Part shown: one piece after another, positions 45,394-55,931 of the stretch
Position numbering within the stretch: position 1 is the first letter of the stretch
Layout: each line of letters begins with the position of its first letter
Source: an uncultured Verrucomicrobiota bacterium
GTDB lineage: Bacteria; Verrucomicrobiota; Kiritimatiellia; CAIVKH01
Direction: 5' to 3'
NCBI GenBank assembly: GCA_937873455.1
Contig: CALMYG010000081.1
Coordinates: 41,571 to 105,570, forward strand
DNA: 64,000 nucleotides
Notes under the pieces: generated by a model
The model's input: the letters and a program-made list of their open reading frames with translations, nothing else
The model's database searches: none
Told to the model about the DNA's origin: nothing
Made by a program: the position numbers and the translations under genes

Positions 45394-46743
45394 TTAATAC
45401 GTGTATACGCTGCCACCGATGAACTCACGCAGGAGGGCATCGCGCGGGACCACGCTGTCATCTTCCACGGCGGTAATGGGGTTCAGCAGTTCGAATACCC
45501 GTTTGGCCCGGATGAAGGCATCCTGGCGTTTAGGCTCGTTGCGGAATTGTTCCATGGCCTGGGGGAAGAACCGGAATAGCTTGTGTTTGTGGATCGGCAG
45601 TTCGTAGGGCAGGGCGCTATTGACCAGATAGTCGGCCGTACCGATAAAGGGAATGATGTTTTTAAGTTCGCTACGCCGGACGTAATGCCAGTGGGTCAGG
45701 GTCTGGATCGGCTGCAGGTTGCGATGCCAACTATCGCGGATCATGCGGCGGAGAAGCCGGTTGTCCGCCCAGCGCATGAAGGTGTCGTGTTCATCACGCA
45801 ATTGGCCGAGGGTTTCGATGTAGAGGCGGAATTTCTTGGCGGCGGGAATATCCCGGGTCATATCCCCGTACAACCCGTGCAGGCTGTCGATCAACAAGAT
45901 CTGGTTTGGTGCGAGGGACATCTCATGGACGTCGAGCTTGCGGGTTCCGGTCTTGAAATCGTAGTGGGGGGTCTTGATGGTTTTGCCTTCAAGCAGGGCG
46001 ACCAGGTGTTGGTTGATCAGCTCAAGGTCGAGGGCTTGGGGCGTCTCATAGTCGTAGTCGCCGAATTCATCCTTGGGATGCATTTCGAGGTCGAAGAAAT
46101 AATGGTCGATGTTGATGGCGACGAGTTCGCGCCCGGCTTTTTTGAGCGCTTCGCCGACTTTGATGGTGGTGGTGGTTTTTCCGGAGGAGGAGGGGCCGGC
46201 GATGATGGCGATGCGAACCTCGGGCAGGCGCTCAATGATCTTTTCGGCGCCGCGTACGACCTCGTTGTGGTAACGCTCGTTGGAGGCGTGGATGAGGTCC
46301 GGGAATTTGCCTTCGGCGATGATGGTGTTGAGTCCTTCCACCGTTTCGCACTCGTGGGCCATGTTCCAGCGCAGCACCTCGTATATTTTCTTGTAGGGGA
46401 TATTGTCGGTGGCTTCAAACTTGTCGATTCGGGCGGCCCGCGCCTGGGCGCGTTCATGGCGGTAGATGATGTAGGCCCGGGAGGTCTGGACGTGGTCGTT
46501 TTCTATGAGGGTTTCTTCGACGGTGTCCTGAATATCCTCGACGGAGGGTATGGCGCCCTTGGTGTACATGGCGCCCATGCGCCGCTCGACTTCCTCGGCG
46601 AGGGATTCGGCGATGGAACGGTTGGTGCCACCGACCGAGGCGGCGGCCTTGAAAATGGCGGTGGCAATGCGTTCCCGGTCAAACGGGACAATGTTGCCAT
46701 CGCGCTTGATCACCATACGAGCGGAACCAGCAGAAGTATTCAT
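45394..46743 (-). CDS. ATP-cone domain fused to uridine-kinase-like P-loop kinase
   Basis: The 449-residue protein has an N-terminal ATP-cone (about residues 8-95: MVIKRDGNIVPFDRERIATAIFKAA and later TSRAYIIYRHERA), the allosteric nucleotide sensor of ribonucleotide reductases. It is joined to a phosphoribulokinase/uridine-kinase-type kinase: Walker A AGPSSSGKTT with K189, LVAINIDHYF, and the C-terminal LLREFIGGS seen in bacterial nucleoside kinases. Such fusions are known in scattered lineages, but the substrate here is not determined. GGGGAGAG precedes ATG 46743. It lies just downstream of rpoD. Confidence 0.82.
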   Translation of the reverse strand: MNTSAGSARMVIKRDGNIVPFDRERIATAIFKAAASVGGTNRSIAESLAEEVERRMGAMYTKGAIPSVEDIQDTVEETLIENDHVQTSRAYIIYRHERAQARAARIDKFEATDNIPYKKIYEVLRWNMAHECETVEGLNTIIAEGKFPDLIHASNERYHNEVVRGAEKIIERLPEVRIAIIAGPSSSGKTTTTIKVGEALKKAGRELVAINIDHYFFDLEMHPKDEFGDYDYETPQALDLELINQHLVALLEGKTIKTPHYDFKTGTRKLDVHEMSLAPNQILLIDSLHGLYGDMTRDIPAAKKFRLYIETLGQLRDEHDTFMRWADNRLLRRMIRDSWHRNLQPIQTLTHWHYVRRSELKNIIPFIGTADYLVNSALPYELPIHKHKLFRFFPQAMEQFRNEPKRQDAFIRAKRVFELLNPITAVEDDSVVPRDALLREFIGGSVYTY

Positions 46744-46815
46744 GATGTCTCTCCCCAACACGGGGAAGAGCATGCATCAGCATCAGGTTGTTGTCCAGCG
46801 GTTTAAGTCGTCCGC

Positions 46816-48597
<1,782 letters not shown>

Positions 48598-48652
48598 GGG
48601 ACCTGCTAAAAATGTATAGAGTTCTGCTAAAGTATATGGACGAAGGGCAAGG

Positions 48653-48681
48653 TTTATCTGTTAAACTTGAATTTTCGTCAA
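48653..48681 (-). promoter_or_regulatory. Candidate rpoD promoter
   Basis: On the minus strand TTGACG (48681-48676), a 17-bp spacer and GATAAA (48658-48653) lie about 55 bases upstream of the rpoD ATG. Confidence 0.5.
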
Positions 48682-48682
48682 G

Positions 48683-48777
48683 AAAAAGCTTCATCAGCGC
48701 AACGGGCGGTGGGCGCAGCCCTGATGGGTTGACTTGTTCGCGACACCACATACCTAAAGCCCGTTGATGACATGAAG
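48683..48777 (-). ncRNA. Candidate structured small RNA or elaborate terminator
   Basis: Read on the minus strand, the outer stem pairs CTTCAT with ATGAAG (6 bp). After a 5x5 internal loop CAACGGGC pairs with GCCCGTTG (8 bp). Inside, GGTG/CACC and GGGC/GCCC can form further arms. The 3' end GC is followed by UUUUU, and the rpoD -35 lies directly after. A terminator of the upstream lipoprotein operon, a stand-alone small RNA or a repeat are all possible. Confidence 0.4.
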
Positions 48778-49057
48778 GGGTTTGGTCATGCGGTGCGTGA
48801 GCCATGCGGGAATCCGTCGGCGGGGAGTTGTTTGTCCCAGCGTGCCGCCAGCGGCGTTGTCGCGGGCGGCGCGGTCTAGAGACCAGCGCCCCCCCGCTCC
48901 GCCTTGCTGGCCGCCGGTCGCCGACGACCGGCTCGGCCCGCTGGATCAACCGACTCCCCGGACCCGCGTTCGCGGGTCTTCCCGACGGCTTCCCGCGGTA
49001 TCACATGCGCCTGCGGCGCATAAAGAGGACCGGCGCATAACACCATCTCCTTCATGA

Positions 49058-50221
49058 TCAGAGGACCGGTTGGTTGTCACGGACAACGTAGATGGAGGTA
49101 CGGCCGTTCCGGGGCAATTCGGAAGGAAGGGTCAGGCGGCGGTTGGCCGCGGAACCCGTGCGGAAGAGGACTTCGATGGTTTCCGGTGTCTCGGGCAGCG
49201 GAACCCTGGCCACCTGCAGCGAGCGGGGCAGGGTTTCCCATCGGCGGACATCCGGTTGTTCAAGTACACCGATCATGATGATGCGGAACAACGCACCCAG
49301 CAATTCGTTTTCTTTGTCGATCTGGTAAGCGATGACTTCTTTGGCGGCAATCCGACTGATCGTTTTTGCCGTTTCCTTGAACGCATCTTTTTCCTTGGTG
49401 GTAAACGCGAGGTCAATGGTGTCGGCGAGGGCGTAACTACGGCCGACGGTTTGGCCGTCGACGACAATTTCCGCGTATCCAGGCGCGCGCAAGGGATAGC
49501 GTGGATTCAGTAATTCCTCACCTCGGGGTGAACGACCGACCAGTACGAAAACCACGAGTTCGCGGGGGCCTTGCCCGGCATCGGCATAACGCGCCGCGGT
49601 TGTCTGGTTGGTTCCGGGGCTGATAACGCCGGTTCGCTCATCGATGAGCAGGTGGGGCAGGTGCTGTTGGGCCAACCGGTACTGCAAGGCGGCATTGGAC
49701 CAGTCGCCAATGAGGCTTAGGCAAAATCCGGCCATGTAGCGGGAGTAGGCATCTTCCGGATAGTCTTTTTTTATTTCCGGGGCGAGGGATTGTATGATTC
49801 GCCTTGCTTCCACCGCGGCGTTTTCCCAATTCGAGAGCATCAGATGATTTTTGGCGGTGAAGGAGTGCAAAAGAGTTCGCTCAAATGGCGCGCCACGGAA
49901 TTCCTGGACCTGATCGTTGATGACCATGGAGCCGGTGTCGCGGGTGAGGCTGATGGCGGTCATGCGGTCAATTTCCGTGAACGCGTCAATGAAGTCCCGG
50001 CTGCTGCCTTCGAAGTCGCCGGCGGCTTGGCGGCTCATGCCGCGCTCCATCATGACGAGCACGCGGTCGCGTTCCGGGGTTTTTTTACTTTCCAGGCGAC
50101 GGGCGGCTTCGTCAAACCGCCCGGAATGATAATCCTGTCGGGCGCGGTCGAGGGTGGGGGTCGCGCAGCCAACGGCTACGACCATCCAGCCCGTCGCCGC
50201 TATGTGCCGTAATGCGCGCAT
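49058..50221 (-). CDS. COG3014-like lipoprotein
   Basis: The 387-residue lipoprotein has a lipobox VVAVGCATP and a helical repeat half with TPR-like segments (DYHSGRFDEAARRLE, WENAAVEARRI, YRLAQQHLP). A C-terminal beta-rich domain follows. I place it in the COG3014 group, found near lpoB-type genes in Gram-negatives. ATG 50221 has AAGGA at 8-nt spacing; the ATG at 50230 abuts it. Function is not well defined. Confidence 0.7.
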   Translation of the reverse strand: MRALRHIAATGWMVVAVGCATPTLDRARQDYHSGRFDEAARRLESKKTPERDRVLVMMERGMSRQAAGDFEGSSRDFIDAFTEIDRMTAISLTRDTGSMVINDQVQEFRGAPFERTLLHSFTAKNHLMLSNWENAAVEARRIIQSLAPEIKKDYPEDAYSRYMAGFCLSLIGDWSNAALQYRLAQQHLPHLLIDERTGVISPGTNQTTAARYADAGQGPRELVVFVLVGRSPRGEELLNPRYPLRAPGYAEIVVDGQTVGRSYALADTIDLAFTTKEKDAFKETAKTISRIAAKEVIAYQIDKENELLGALFRIIMIGVLEQPDVRRWETLPRSLQVARVPLPETPETIEVLFRTGSAANRRLTLPSELPRNGRTSIYVVRDNQPVL

Positions 50222-50302
50222 GGAGAGCATTCCTTGATCGGGCCTGCCCGGTTCACCAGGTGAGCCGGCGCCGGGCGCGGCTCCCGCCGGTCGACGTCCC
50301 GC

Positions 50303-50926
50303 TTACCAGCCGATCAGTGGCAGGGTGGCCGCCCGTGCGAATTCGCGATCCGTCGTCCAGGAGATCAATCCGGTTTCCAGATCGGTAACTTCAAGGGTCA
50401 ACTTGTAGTAATTTTCCTTGGTCTTGGATACGCGCACCTGGCGGGGCGTGCGTTGGCTCATTTCGATCAACGAGCCGGTGATCATGTATTTGGCGCCAAG
50501 TTGCCGGCCGATGGCGACCTGGGTTTCCGGCGTGACGTTGGCGGCTTGGTAACCTTGTTCCTTCATCAGATCGGCCCGGCGCGCCTCGTTCACGAACTGC
50601 GCGCGCCCGGAACGAATGACCTCGGTGCGCATCCGGTCGGTCAACGCCTTGGTGTCCACATACTGGCTGGTCCGGTTTTCAATGCCGGGGATCATCATGA
50701 TCGGCGGGTCACCCGGACGGCTCAGGAAGGTGGCGATCATTTCATCGGCGATGCTTTGGGAAATCTGCCGCATGTCCACGAAGTCGAAGTCCTCCTTCAT
50801 GTGGGTGGTACGATTGACGTCGACATCGGACGTCGAGGCGCGAAAGGCGGCGCACCCGGTATTGAGGGAAACCACCGTCAGGCCCAAGGCGATGGCGGGC
50901 ACAAGCATGCGATTCAATTCTTTCAT
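50303..50926 (-). CDS. lpoB: LpoB-like penicillin-binding-protein activator
   Basis: The 207-residue lipoprotein has lipobox LNTGC and a domain of LpoB character: DMRQISQSIADEMIATFLSRPG, PGIENRTSQYVDTKALTDRMRTE, LGAKYMITGSLIE. In E. coli LpoB reaches through peptidoglycan to activate PBP1B. The partner PBP is not in the window. GAGGA lies 8 bases before ATG 50926. The following COG3014 lipoprotein is probably in the same operon. Confidence 0.82.
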   Translation of the reverse strand: MKELNRMLVPAIALGLTVVSLNTGCAAFRASTSDVDVNRTTHMKEDFDFVDMRQISQSIADEMIATFLSRPGDPPIMMIPGIENRTSQYVDTKALTDRMRTEVIRSGRAQFVNEARRADLMKEQGYQAANVTPETQVAIGRQLGAKYMITGSLIEMSQRTPRQVRVSKTKENYYKLTLEVTDLETGLISWTTDREFARAATLPLIGW

Positions 50927-51085
50927 GACATATTCCTCGTAATGGGTCGGGCGATCCGTTCCTGCGGACAACGCTCCGACGTTTCATTGGACGCCCGGCT
51001 TCCGCTTTTATTCATCGTACTATGCGATTCGCCACCTGCCCGGTCAAGTGGAACCGTGACCGAGGCGCTTTTCGCTTCCCCCGCT

Positions 51086-51850
51086 TCAGGCCCAGGCGCG
51101 ATCCCACTTGAGCAGCCGGCAGAGGTCTTCGTTGGATTTTTTGAAGATGCTGTCGATTTTTTCCCGGGTTTCCTCGGTCAGGACTTCGTAGGGGTTGACG
51201 TAGGGTGGTTCCATCCATTGCGGGGTGAATTCGGGGAGACCGAGGAAGGCGAAGGCTTTGACCGAGGCGGCGATTGGGTCCGCAAAGTAATCCTCGCTGC
51301 GGAGAATGAGAAAGCGGCTGGGGCCGAAATGCCGGAACCACACCTGGAGCTGTCGGGCATAAAAACCATGCGTGACGTAGGAATGCATCTGATGGCTCAG
51401 CGAGACGTGGTAGGGGTTATCACGCATAAGAAACGTGCCCCGCTCCAGCCGCTTGGGTTCCATGCGCAGCGCCAGGCGAAACTTGAGGGTTTCGTGGCCC
51501 AGGCGGACGGAGTGACGATAATGCGAATAGGCGCGGTCGGTAGGGTTGCGGAGCAACACAATAAATTTGGCATTCGGGCAATGCCGTTTGACCCGCTCGG
51601 CGACCAACGGGTGGTACATATACGAGGAGCTGTTTTCGCCGGTAATGTGTCCAACGGGTCGCTGGCCGGCTTCGTACTCTGAAAGCAGCGGAAATTGATG
51701 GGCGTACCATTCAATGCCCTTGCTGTAATTACGGTCAAAAAAACCGCTGTCGGGTTGCAGGGCCGGGACGATGTGGGGGTGTTGCAACAGGTAGTCGTAA
51801 AAGGACTGAGTGCCTCCCCGGTGCGTTCCGATGACGATAAAATCTATCAT
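51086..51850 (-). CDS. Sulfotransferase family protein
   Basis: The 254-residue product has the two PAPS-binding motifs: GTHRGGTQSFYDYL (5' phosphosulfate loop) near the N-terminus and FIVLLRNPTDRAYSHY (3' phosphate loop). A C-terminal region follows, like heparan-type and other carbohydrate sulfotransferases. The acceptor is unknown. ATG 51850 is preferred: a TTGACT/CATAGT promoter with 17-bp spacing occupies 51882-51910, which would place the longer TTG start inside the promoter. Confidence 0.82.
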   Translation of the reverse strand: MIDFIVIGTHRGGTQSFYDYLLQHPHIVPALQPDSGFFDRNYSKGIEWYAHQFPLLSEYEAGQRPVGHITGENSSSYMYHPLVAERVKRHCPNAKFIVLLRNPTDRAYSHYRHSVRLGHETLKFRLALRMEPKRLERGTFLMRDNPYHVSLSHQMHSYVTHGFYARQLQVWFRHFGPSRFLILRSEDYFADPIAASVKAFAFLGLPEFTPQWMEPPYVNPYEVLTEETREKIDSIFKKSNEDLCRLLKWDRAWA

Positions 51851-51881
51851 TAGCAGTTTTGCGTATTTGACAACTCGTCTA

Positions 51882-51910
51882 ACTATGTTGAAGCCGTTAT
51901 ATAAAGTCAA
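51882..51910 (-). promoter_or_regulatory. Candidate sulfotransferase promoter
   Basis: On the minus strand TTGACT (51910-51905) and CATAGT (51887-51882) are 17 bp apart, about 30 bases before ATG 51850. The pcnB promoter region lies divergent to it. Confidence 0.45.
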
Positions 51911-51932
51911 AGTTTAACGAACGAGAATTTTC

Positions 51933-51962
51933 TTGGTCAGCCTTGCCATCATTGCGTATAGT
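51933..51962 (+). promoter_or_regulatory. Candidate pcnB promoter, nearly leaderless
   Basis: TTGGTC (51933-51938) and TATAGT (51957-51962) are 18 bp apart. Transcription would begin near 51969, only about 4 bases before the ATG, and no ribosome-binding site is visible. Confidence 0.4.
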
Positions 51963-51972
51963 TGCATAACGG

Positions 51973-53196
51973 ATGACCTCTAGCACGCAGTCAGATAAAG
52001 TGGACGTAATTCCCCGGGACCAGCACCCGATCAGTCGCAAGCAATTCACTCCTGGCACCTTGGATGTTTTGTACCGGCTAACCGAGGCTGGATTTATGGC
52101 GTATATCGCCGGAGGCGGGGTCAGGGATTTGTTGGTCGGGCGCCCCCCCAAAGATTTTGACATCGCCACCAATGCTCGCCCGGAACAGATCAAGCGGTTG
52201 TTCCGGCATTGCCGGTTGGTGGGCCGGCGCTTCCGGCTGGCTCATGTGCACCAGCGCGACGAGGTAATCGAGGTTTCCACCTTCCGGGCGAACGCGGACG
52301 ATTCACAGAACAAGGCGCGTTTCCATCAAAAAAGCGAAGAGGGGTTGATCCTGCGCGACAACATCTACGGAACGCCGGAGCAGGACGCCTGGCGGCGCGA
52401 CTTCACCGTCAATGCCCTGTTCTATGATATCCAGACGTTTTCCATCATTGACTATGTGGGAGGCCTGAAGGACATCCAGGCCAAAATCATTCGCACCATT
52501 GGCGATCCGGCAACCCGCATGACCGAAGATCCGGTTCGGATGATTCGTGCGGTGCGGTTTGCCAGCACCTTGGGTTTCGGCATGGAACCGGATACCGCGC
52601 GGGTGATTCGTGACTTGGCCGAACGCATTACCCAGGCCGCTCCGGCCCGGATGTTTGAAGAGGTCCAGAAGCTCTTTTTGTGCGGGCACGCGCGCGAAGT
52701 GTTGATCCAATTGAAGCACTACGGTTTGCTTGCGCACATGCTCCCGGAGATTGATCAGGCCCTGGAAGGTTCCGAGGCCGACCGGCAATGGCTGGAGCGC
52801 GTGACCCGTCAATTGGACACCTGGCGGTTGCACCGGGTGCCGGTAAATCCTTCGCTGTTGTTTGCCTTGTTGTTCGGACTGGTGCACGAGCGTAAGATCG
52901 CCGATTTGCTGGCGACCGGCATGCCGCGGTTTAACGCCGCCGATGCGGCGGTTCGCGAACATTTGCTTGCGTTGGCGCCGCGGGTCCATATCCCGAAAAA
53001 TATCGGCCTGCATATTGCCCAACTGATGGCGGTGCAGCCGTACTTTTTGGCCATGCACCCGGGAAAAACCACGCGCTTTATGCAACGCGCCTGTTTTCAC
53101 GACGCGTTTATCTATTTCAAAATGCGCGCCCGGTTTGAACACCAACATGACGACGCCGTGCACTTCTGGGCCGAACGCATGCGTGAACGGGGATGA
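51973..53196 (+). CDS. pcnB: PcnB-like poly(A) polymerase
   Basis: The 407-residue class II nucleotidyltransferase matches bacterial poly(A) polymerase I: AYIAGGGVRDLLVGRPPKDFDIATNARPEQIKRLFRHCRLVGRRFRLAHV is the PcnB-type catalytic domain with GG and DxD. RRDFTVNALFYD and EDPVRMIRAVRFA come next. There is no HD domain. PcnB adds 3' poly(A) tails that speed RNA decay. Its stop overlaps the next start by ATGA. Confidence 0.88.
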   Translation: MTSSTQSDKVDVIPRDQHPISRKQFTPGTLDVLYRLTEAGFMAYIAGGGVRDLLVGRPPKDFDIATNARPEQIKRLFRHCRLVGRRFRLAHVHQRDEVIEVSTFRANADDSQNKARFHQKSEEGLILRDNIYGTPEQDAWRRDFTVNALFYDIQTFSIIDYVGGLKDIQAKIIRTIGDPATRMTEDPVRMIRAVRFASTLGFGMEPDTARVIRDLAERITQAAPARMFEEVQKLFLCGHAREVLIQLKHYGLLAHMLPEIDQALEGSEADRQWLERVTRQLDTWRLHRVPVNPSLLFALLFGLVHERKIADLLATGMPRFNAADAAVREHLLALAPRVHIPKNIGLHIAQLMAVQPYFLAMHPGKTTRFMQRACFHDAFIYFKMRARFEHQHDDAVHFWAERMRERG

Positions 53197-53753
53197 ACCT
53201 CGGCTCCGAACGAGAGGCGGCGGTACGACTGGGTATGCCGCCGGATGCCTGGTTGCTGGTGGTTCATGTGGAAAACCAGGAGCTGATCGCCGGTGTGCCG
53301 GGTTCCGGTCCGTTGCGTTATCCGGTCTCCACCAGCCGCCTCGGCTTGGGTGAACGCAAGGATTCCTGGCGGACGCCTCGCGGCTATCATGAAATTGTCG
53401 AACGCCTCGGGGACGGTTTGCCCGTCGGCGCGGTGCTGGTGAGCCGAACGTTTACCGGCGAAGTGCTTCCGTCATCGGTTTGGCGCGACGAGCATGACGG
53501 CGACAAAATTCTTTCCCGTATTCTGCGACTGGCCGGTCGCGAACCGGGCCGCAATGCCGGAGGTGAGGTGGATAGCTACGACCGGTTGATTTACCTGCAC
53601 GGAACAAATCACGAACAATGGGTGGGTGTTGCGCCTTCTTCGCACGGGTGCATCCGCATGAAAAACAACGACATCATTGACCTGTTTGACCGCTTGCGTG
53701 GCCGTGCCGCCTGGGTGCTGGTGTGCGACGATGCACCGCCGCCTTCGTTATAA
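53193..53753 (+). CDS. L,D-transpeptidase (YkuD family)
   Basis: The 186-residue product has the YkuD core: LPVSTSRLGLGERKDSWRTPRGYHEI near residue 50 and the catalytic motif HGTNHEQWVGVAPSSHGCIRM with H151 and C153. Such enzymes make 3-3 crosslinks or attach lipoproteins to peptidoglycan. No signal peptide is evident, so export is unclear, and a truncated or anchored form elsewhere cannot be excluded. It ends overlapping the convergent receptor gene by 6 bases. Confidence 0.85.
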   Translation: MNLGSEREAAVRLGMPPDAWLLVVHVENQELIAGVPGSGPLRYPVSTSRLGLGERKDSWRTPRGYHEIVERLGDGLPVGAVLVSRTFTGEVLPSSVWRDEHDGDKILSRILRLAGREPGRNAGGEVDSYDRLIYLHGTNHEQWVGVAPSSHGCIRMKNNDIIDLFDRLRGRAAWVLVCDDAPPPSL

Positions 53754-55850
53754 GGACACGGTAAGGGTCACAAACAGGCTGCGCTCGTCCTGCGGATGTT
53801 TCACCACGGAAGGACTGCGCGGCTCGGGGTCGTAGTAGGTGGTGTCGAAGATATTCTTAAGGGTGATATCCAGGCTGGCTGGCGAGCGGAAGCCGGGGAC
53901 TTTCATGACGCTCACGGTGAGATCGCAGACCACATAATCGTCGATGGTGATCGTCTCGCCATAATATTCCGTATCAACTTCGCTGCGGTAACGGGCGACC
54001 AGGCCGAGGGAGTAATCGTCGATAAATTCGTAGAGCAGAGCCAGATTGGCTTTGTGTTTGGGAATATCAAAAACCTGCCGGTTGCCGTGGCCGGGCTCAT
54101 CAAGGTCCGAGGTGGTGTAGGTGTAGTTGAGGAAGCCTTTCACCCGGTCAAACTGGAAGCTGAATTGATTTTCAAAGCCTTTGGCGGTCAATTCGCCCCG
54201 ATTGGAAATGCCGCCTTCTTCGGTCGAGTCGGCGACAATGACGTCCTCGGCTTCGTTGTAGAAGACCACGGCGCTGTTTTTGAAGCGTTTGCCGAAATAT
54301 TGCTGCCAGCCGGCTTCATAGGTGCGCATGGTCATCGGCTTGATGGCCGTGCTGTTGCGTAGTTCGAACACGGTCGGCTCGCGGAAGGACTCCCCGTACA
54401 GCAGCTTGAAAATACTGGTGTCCCAGGGCCGGTAGACCAGCCCGCCACGCGGGTTCCAGGTGCTGCCATACCGTTCGTGCTCGTTGTAGCGCACGCCCAG
54501 GGTGAGGGTCACGCGGTCATCCAGCAATTTTTGCTGATCCTGCGCGTACAGTCCCCACTTGTAATTGCTGAATTCCGGCCAGCGCTGTTCGTCGGTGACG
54601 GGCGGATGCGGTTTTTCCGTGCGCGACCAGGCGGCGCCGATGATGTCGCTTTGTTCGTAATCAATGCCGGCGACCGCGGTATTGCGTTCGTTCAGGCGCA
54701 GGGTGTTTTCGAGTTTGATGGCGTGTTTCTTGGAGCCTTCACTTCGTTTGTTACTGTAAAAGCCGCGATAGAGGGCGAGGTCTTCCTCGGTGATGCCTTC
54801 GGTTTTGGTGGCGCCGGTGTATGGATTTTCGAGAGGCCCTTCACCTTCGGTGTGGTTGCCCCAGAAACGTTCCTCGTAATAGCGGTATTCGAGTTTTATG
54901 TCGAGTTGGTCATCGAGCAGGTTTTCGCGCCGGTAACCGATGTAGGGCATCATGAGTTCGCGGTGGTCTTCGCCTTGGGTGTAATCCCATTGGATGCCCG
55001 AGGTGCCGCGGCCCATGGTGTTCTGGTAATACTCCAGACCGCCGTAGAATCCCCGGTTTTCGATGGTGAAACTGAACGGAATGGCCCGGGAATAGTTGTC
55101 ATAGCCGTAGCGATCGGGCAGGCGACGGTAGGCGTTATTCTCCGCGCGCGGGGAAGCCTTGGCGGTATCGGAAAGAAAATCGGAAAAATCCTGGCCGTCC
55201 GTTTCAAAAATGGCGAACGAGCCGTATAACTTGAGTTCGCCCTCTTCTCGCCCGAACACGACGCCGGCTTCCCGGGTCTTCCACGATCCGGCGCCGACCG
55301 ATAGCTCAACACCGTCAATGTCCGAGGAGGTTTTCGTAATGATGTTGATGACGCCGGCCACCGCGTTTGCGCCGTATAGCGCCGAGCCGGGGCCGTTGAT
55401 GATTTCGATCTGCTTGATGTTATGCGTTCGGAATTGATTGGCGATAAACGTTTCGCCGGCGATGAGGTTGTTCATTTCCCGCCCGTTGATCAATAACAAC
55501 GATTGGGAAAAGGTGCCCATGAACCCCCGTTGCCCGCCCTCCAGAAAGAAGTGTGGATTAACCAGATCTACGCCGGGAACCAACGCCAGTACGTCGCCGA
55601 GGCTTTTTAGTCCCAGCCGTTTGATTTGTTCCGCGGTGATGACATAGACGGAGGCGGGGGCGAGGCTGGAGGACTCCACGACTTTGGAGGCGGTGGTAAT
55701 CTTGACATCGAACAGCGCTTCGAGATCGAGTTCCAGCAGGGATTCGAGGTCAGCCGATCCGGCCAATGCAGCGACCGGAGAGGTAATCATGGCGCCCGCG
55801 AGCAAAATGGAAACCAAGCGTGAGGGAAGACCGTGCGAGTTCTTCATCAT
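53748..55850 (-). CDS. TonB-dependent outer-membrane receptor
   Basis: The 700-residue protein has a signal peptide (about residues 1-30, ending ALAG) and a plug domain from about residue 45: VVESSSLAPASVYVITAEQIKRLG, IEIINGPGSALYGANAVAGVINIITK. A 22-strand-type barrel follows, ending in TLTVSL with a terminal hydrophobic residue. The ligand is unknown. It is divergent from yfiR and the sensor kinase, an arrangement that suggests it feeds the signalling module. GGAAAGGAAG precedes the ATG. Confidence 0.88.
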   Translation of the reverse strand: MMKNSHGLPSRLVSILLAGAMITSPVAALAGSADLESLLELDLEALFDVKITTASKVVESSSLAPASVYVITAEQIKRLGLKSLGDVLALVPGVDLVNPHFFLEGGQRGFMGTFSQSLLLINGREMNNLIAGETFIANQFRTHNIKQIEIINGPGSALYGANAVAGVINIITKTSSDIDGVELSVGAGSWKTREAGVVFGREEGELKLYGSFAIFETDGQDFSDFLSDTAKASPRAENNAYRRLPDRYGYDNYSRAIPFSFTIENRGFYGGLEYYQNTMGRGTSGIQWDYTQGEDHRELMMPYIGYRRENLLDDQLDIKLEYRYYEERFWGNHTEGEGPLENPYTGATKTEGITEEDLALYRGFYSNKRSEGSKKHAIKLENTLRLNERNTAVAGIDYEQSDIIGAAWSRTEKPHPPVTDEQRWPEFSNYKWGLYAQDQQKLLDDRVTLTLGVRYNEHERYGSTWNPRGGLVYRPWDTSIFKLLYGESFREPTVFELRNSTAIKPMTMRTYEAGWQQYFGKRFKNSAVVFYNEAEDVIVADSTEEGGISNRGELTAKGFENQFSFQFDRVKGFLNYTYTTSDLDEPGHGNRQVFDIPKHKANLALLYEFIDDYSLGLVARYRSEVDTEYYGETITIDDYVVCDLTVSVMKVPGFRSPASLDITLKNIFDTTYYDPEPRSPSVVKHPQDERSLFVTLTVSL

Positions 55851-55931
55851 TAACTTCCTTTCCGCGCGTTTATCGGTTGTCCTTACGAATAATAAATGAT
55901 AAATGAAGCTACAGGTCAAGATCGTTTTGCC

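Larger units (their letters stand above)
48598..49057. other. Non-coding stretch between rpoD and the lipoprotein gene
   Basis: No gene is seen. It holds a candidate rpoD promoter (48653-48681), a structured-RNA candidate (48683-48777), and three compact hairpins: GGTCT/AGACC at 48873-48884, CCGGTCG/CGACCGG at 48915-48932, and GACCCGCG/CGCGGGTC at 48961-48978. None of the three has a U-tract. Confidence 0.6.

Noticed and set aside
48598..49057. Known housekeeping RNA (RNase P, tmRNA, SRP RNA) in this gap
   Set aside because: The conserved sequence blocks of those RNAs were looked for and not found. Only a novel fold candidate is reported.
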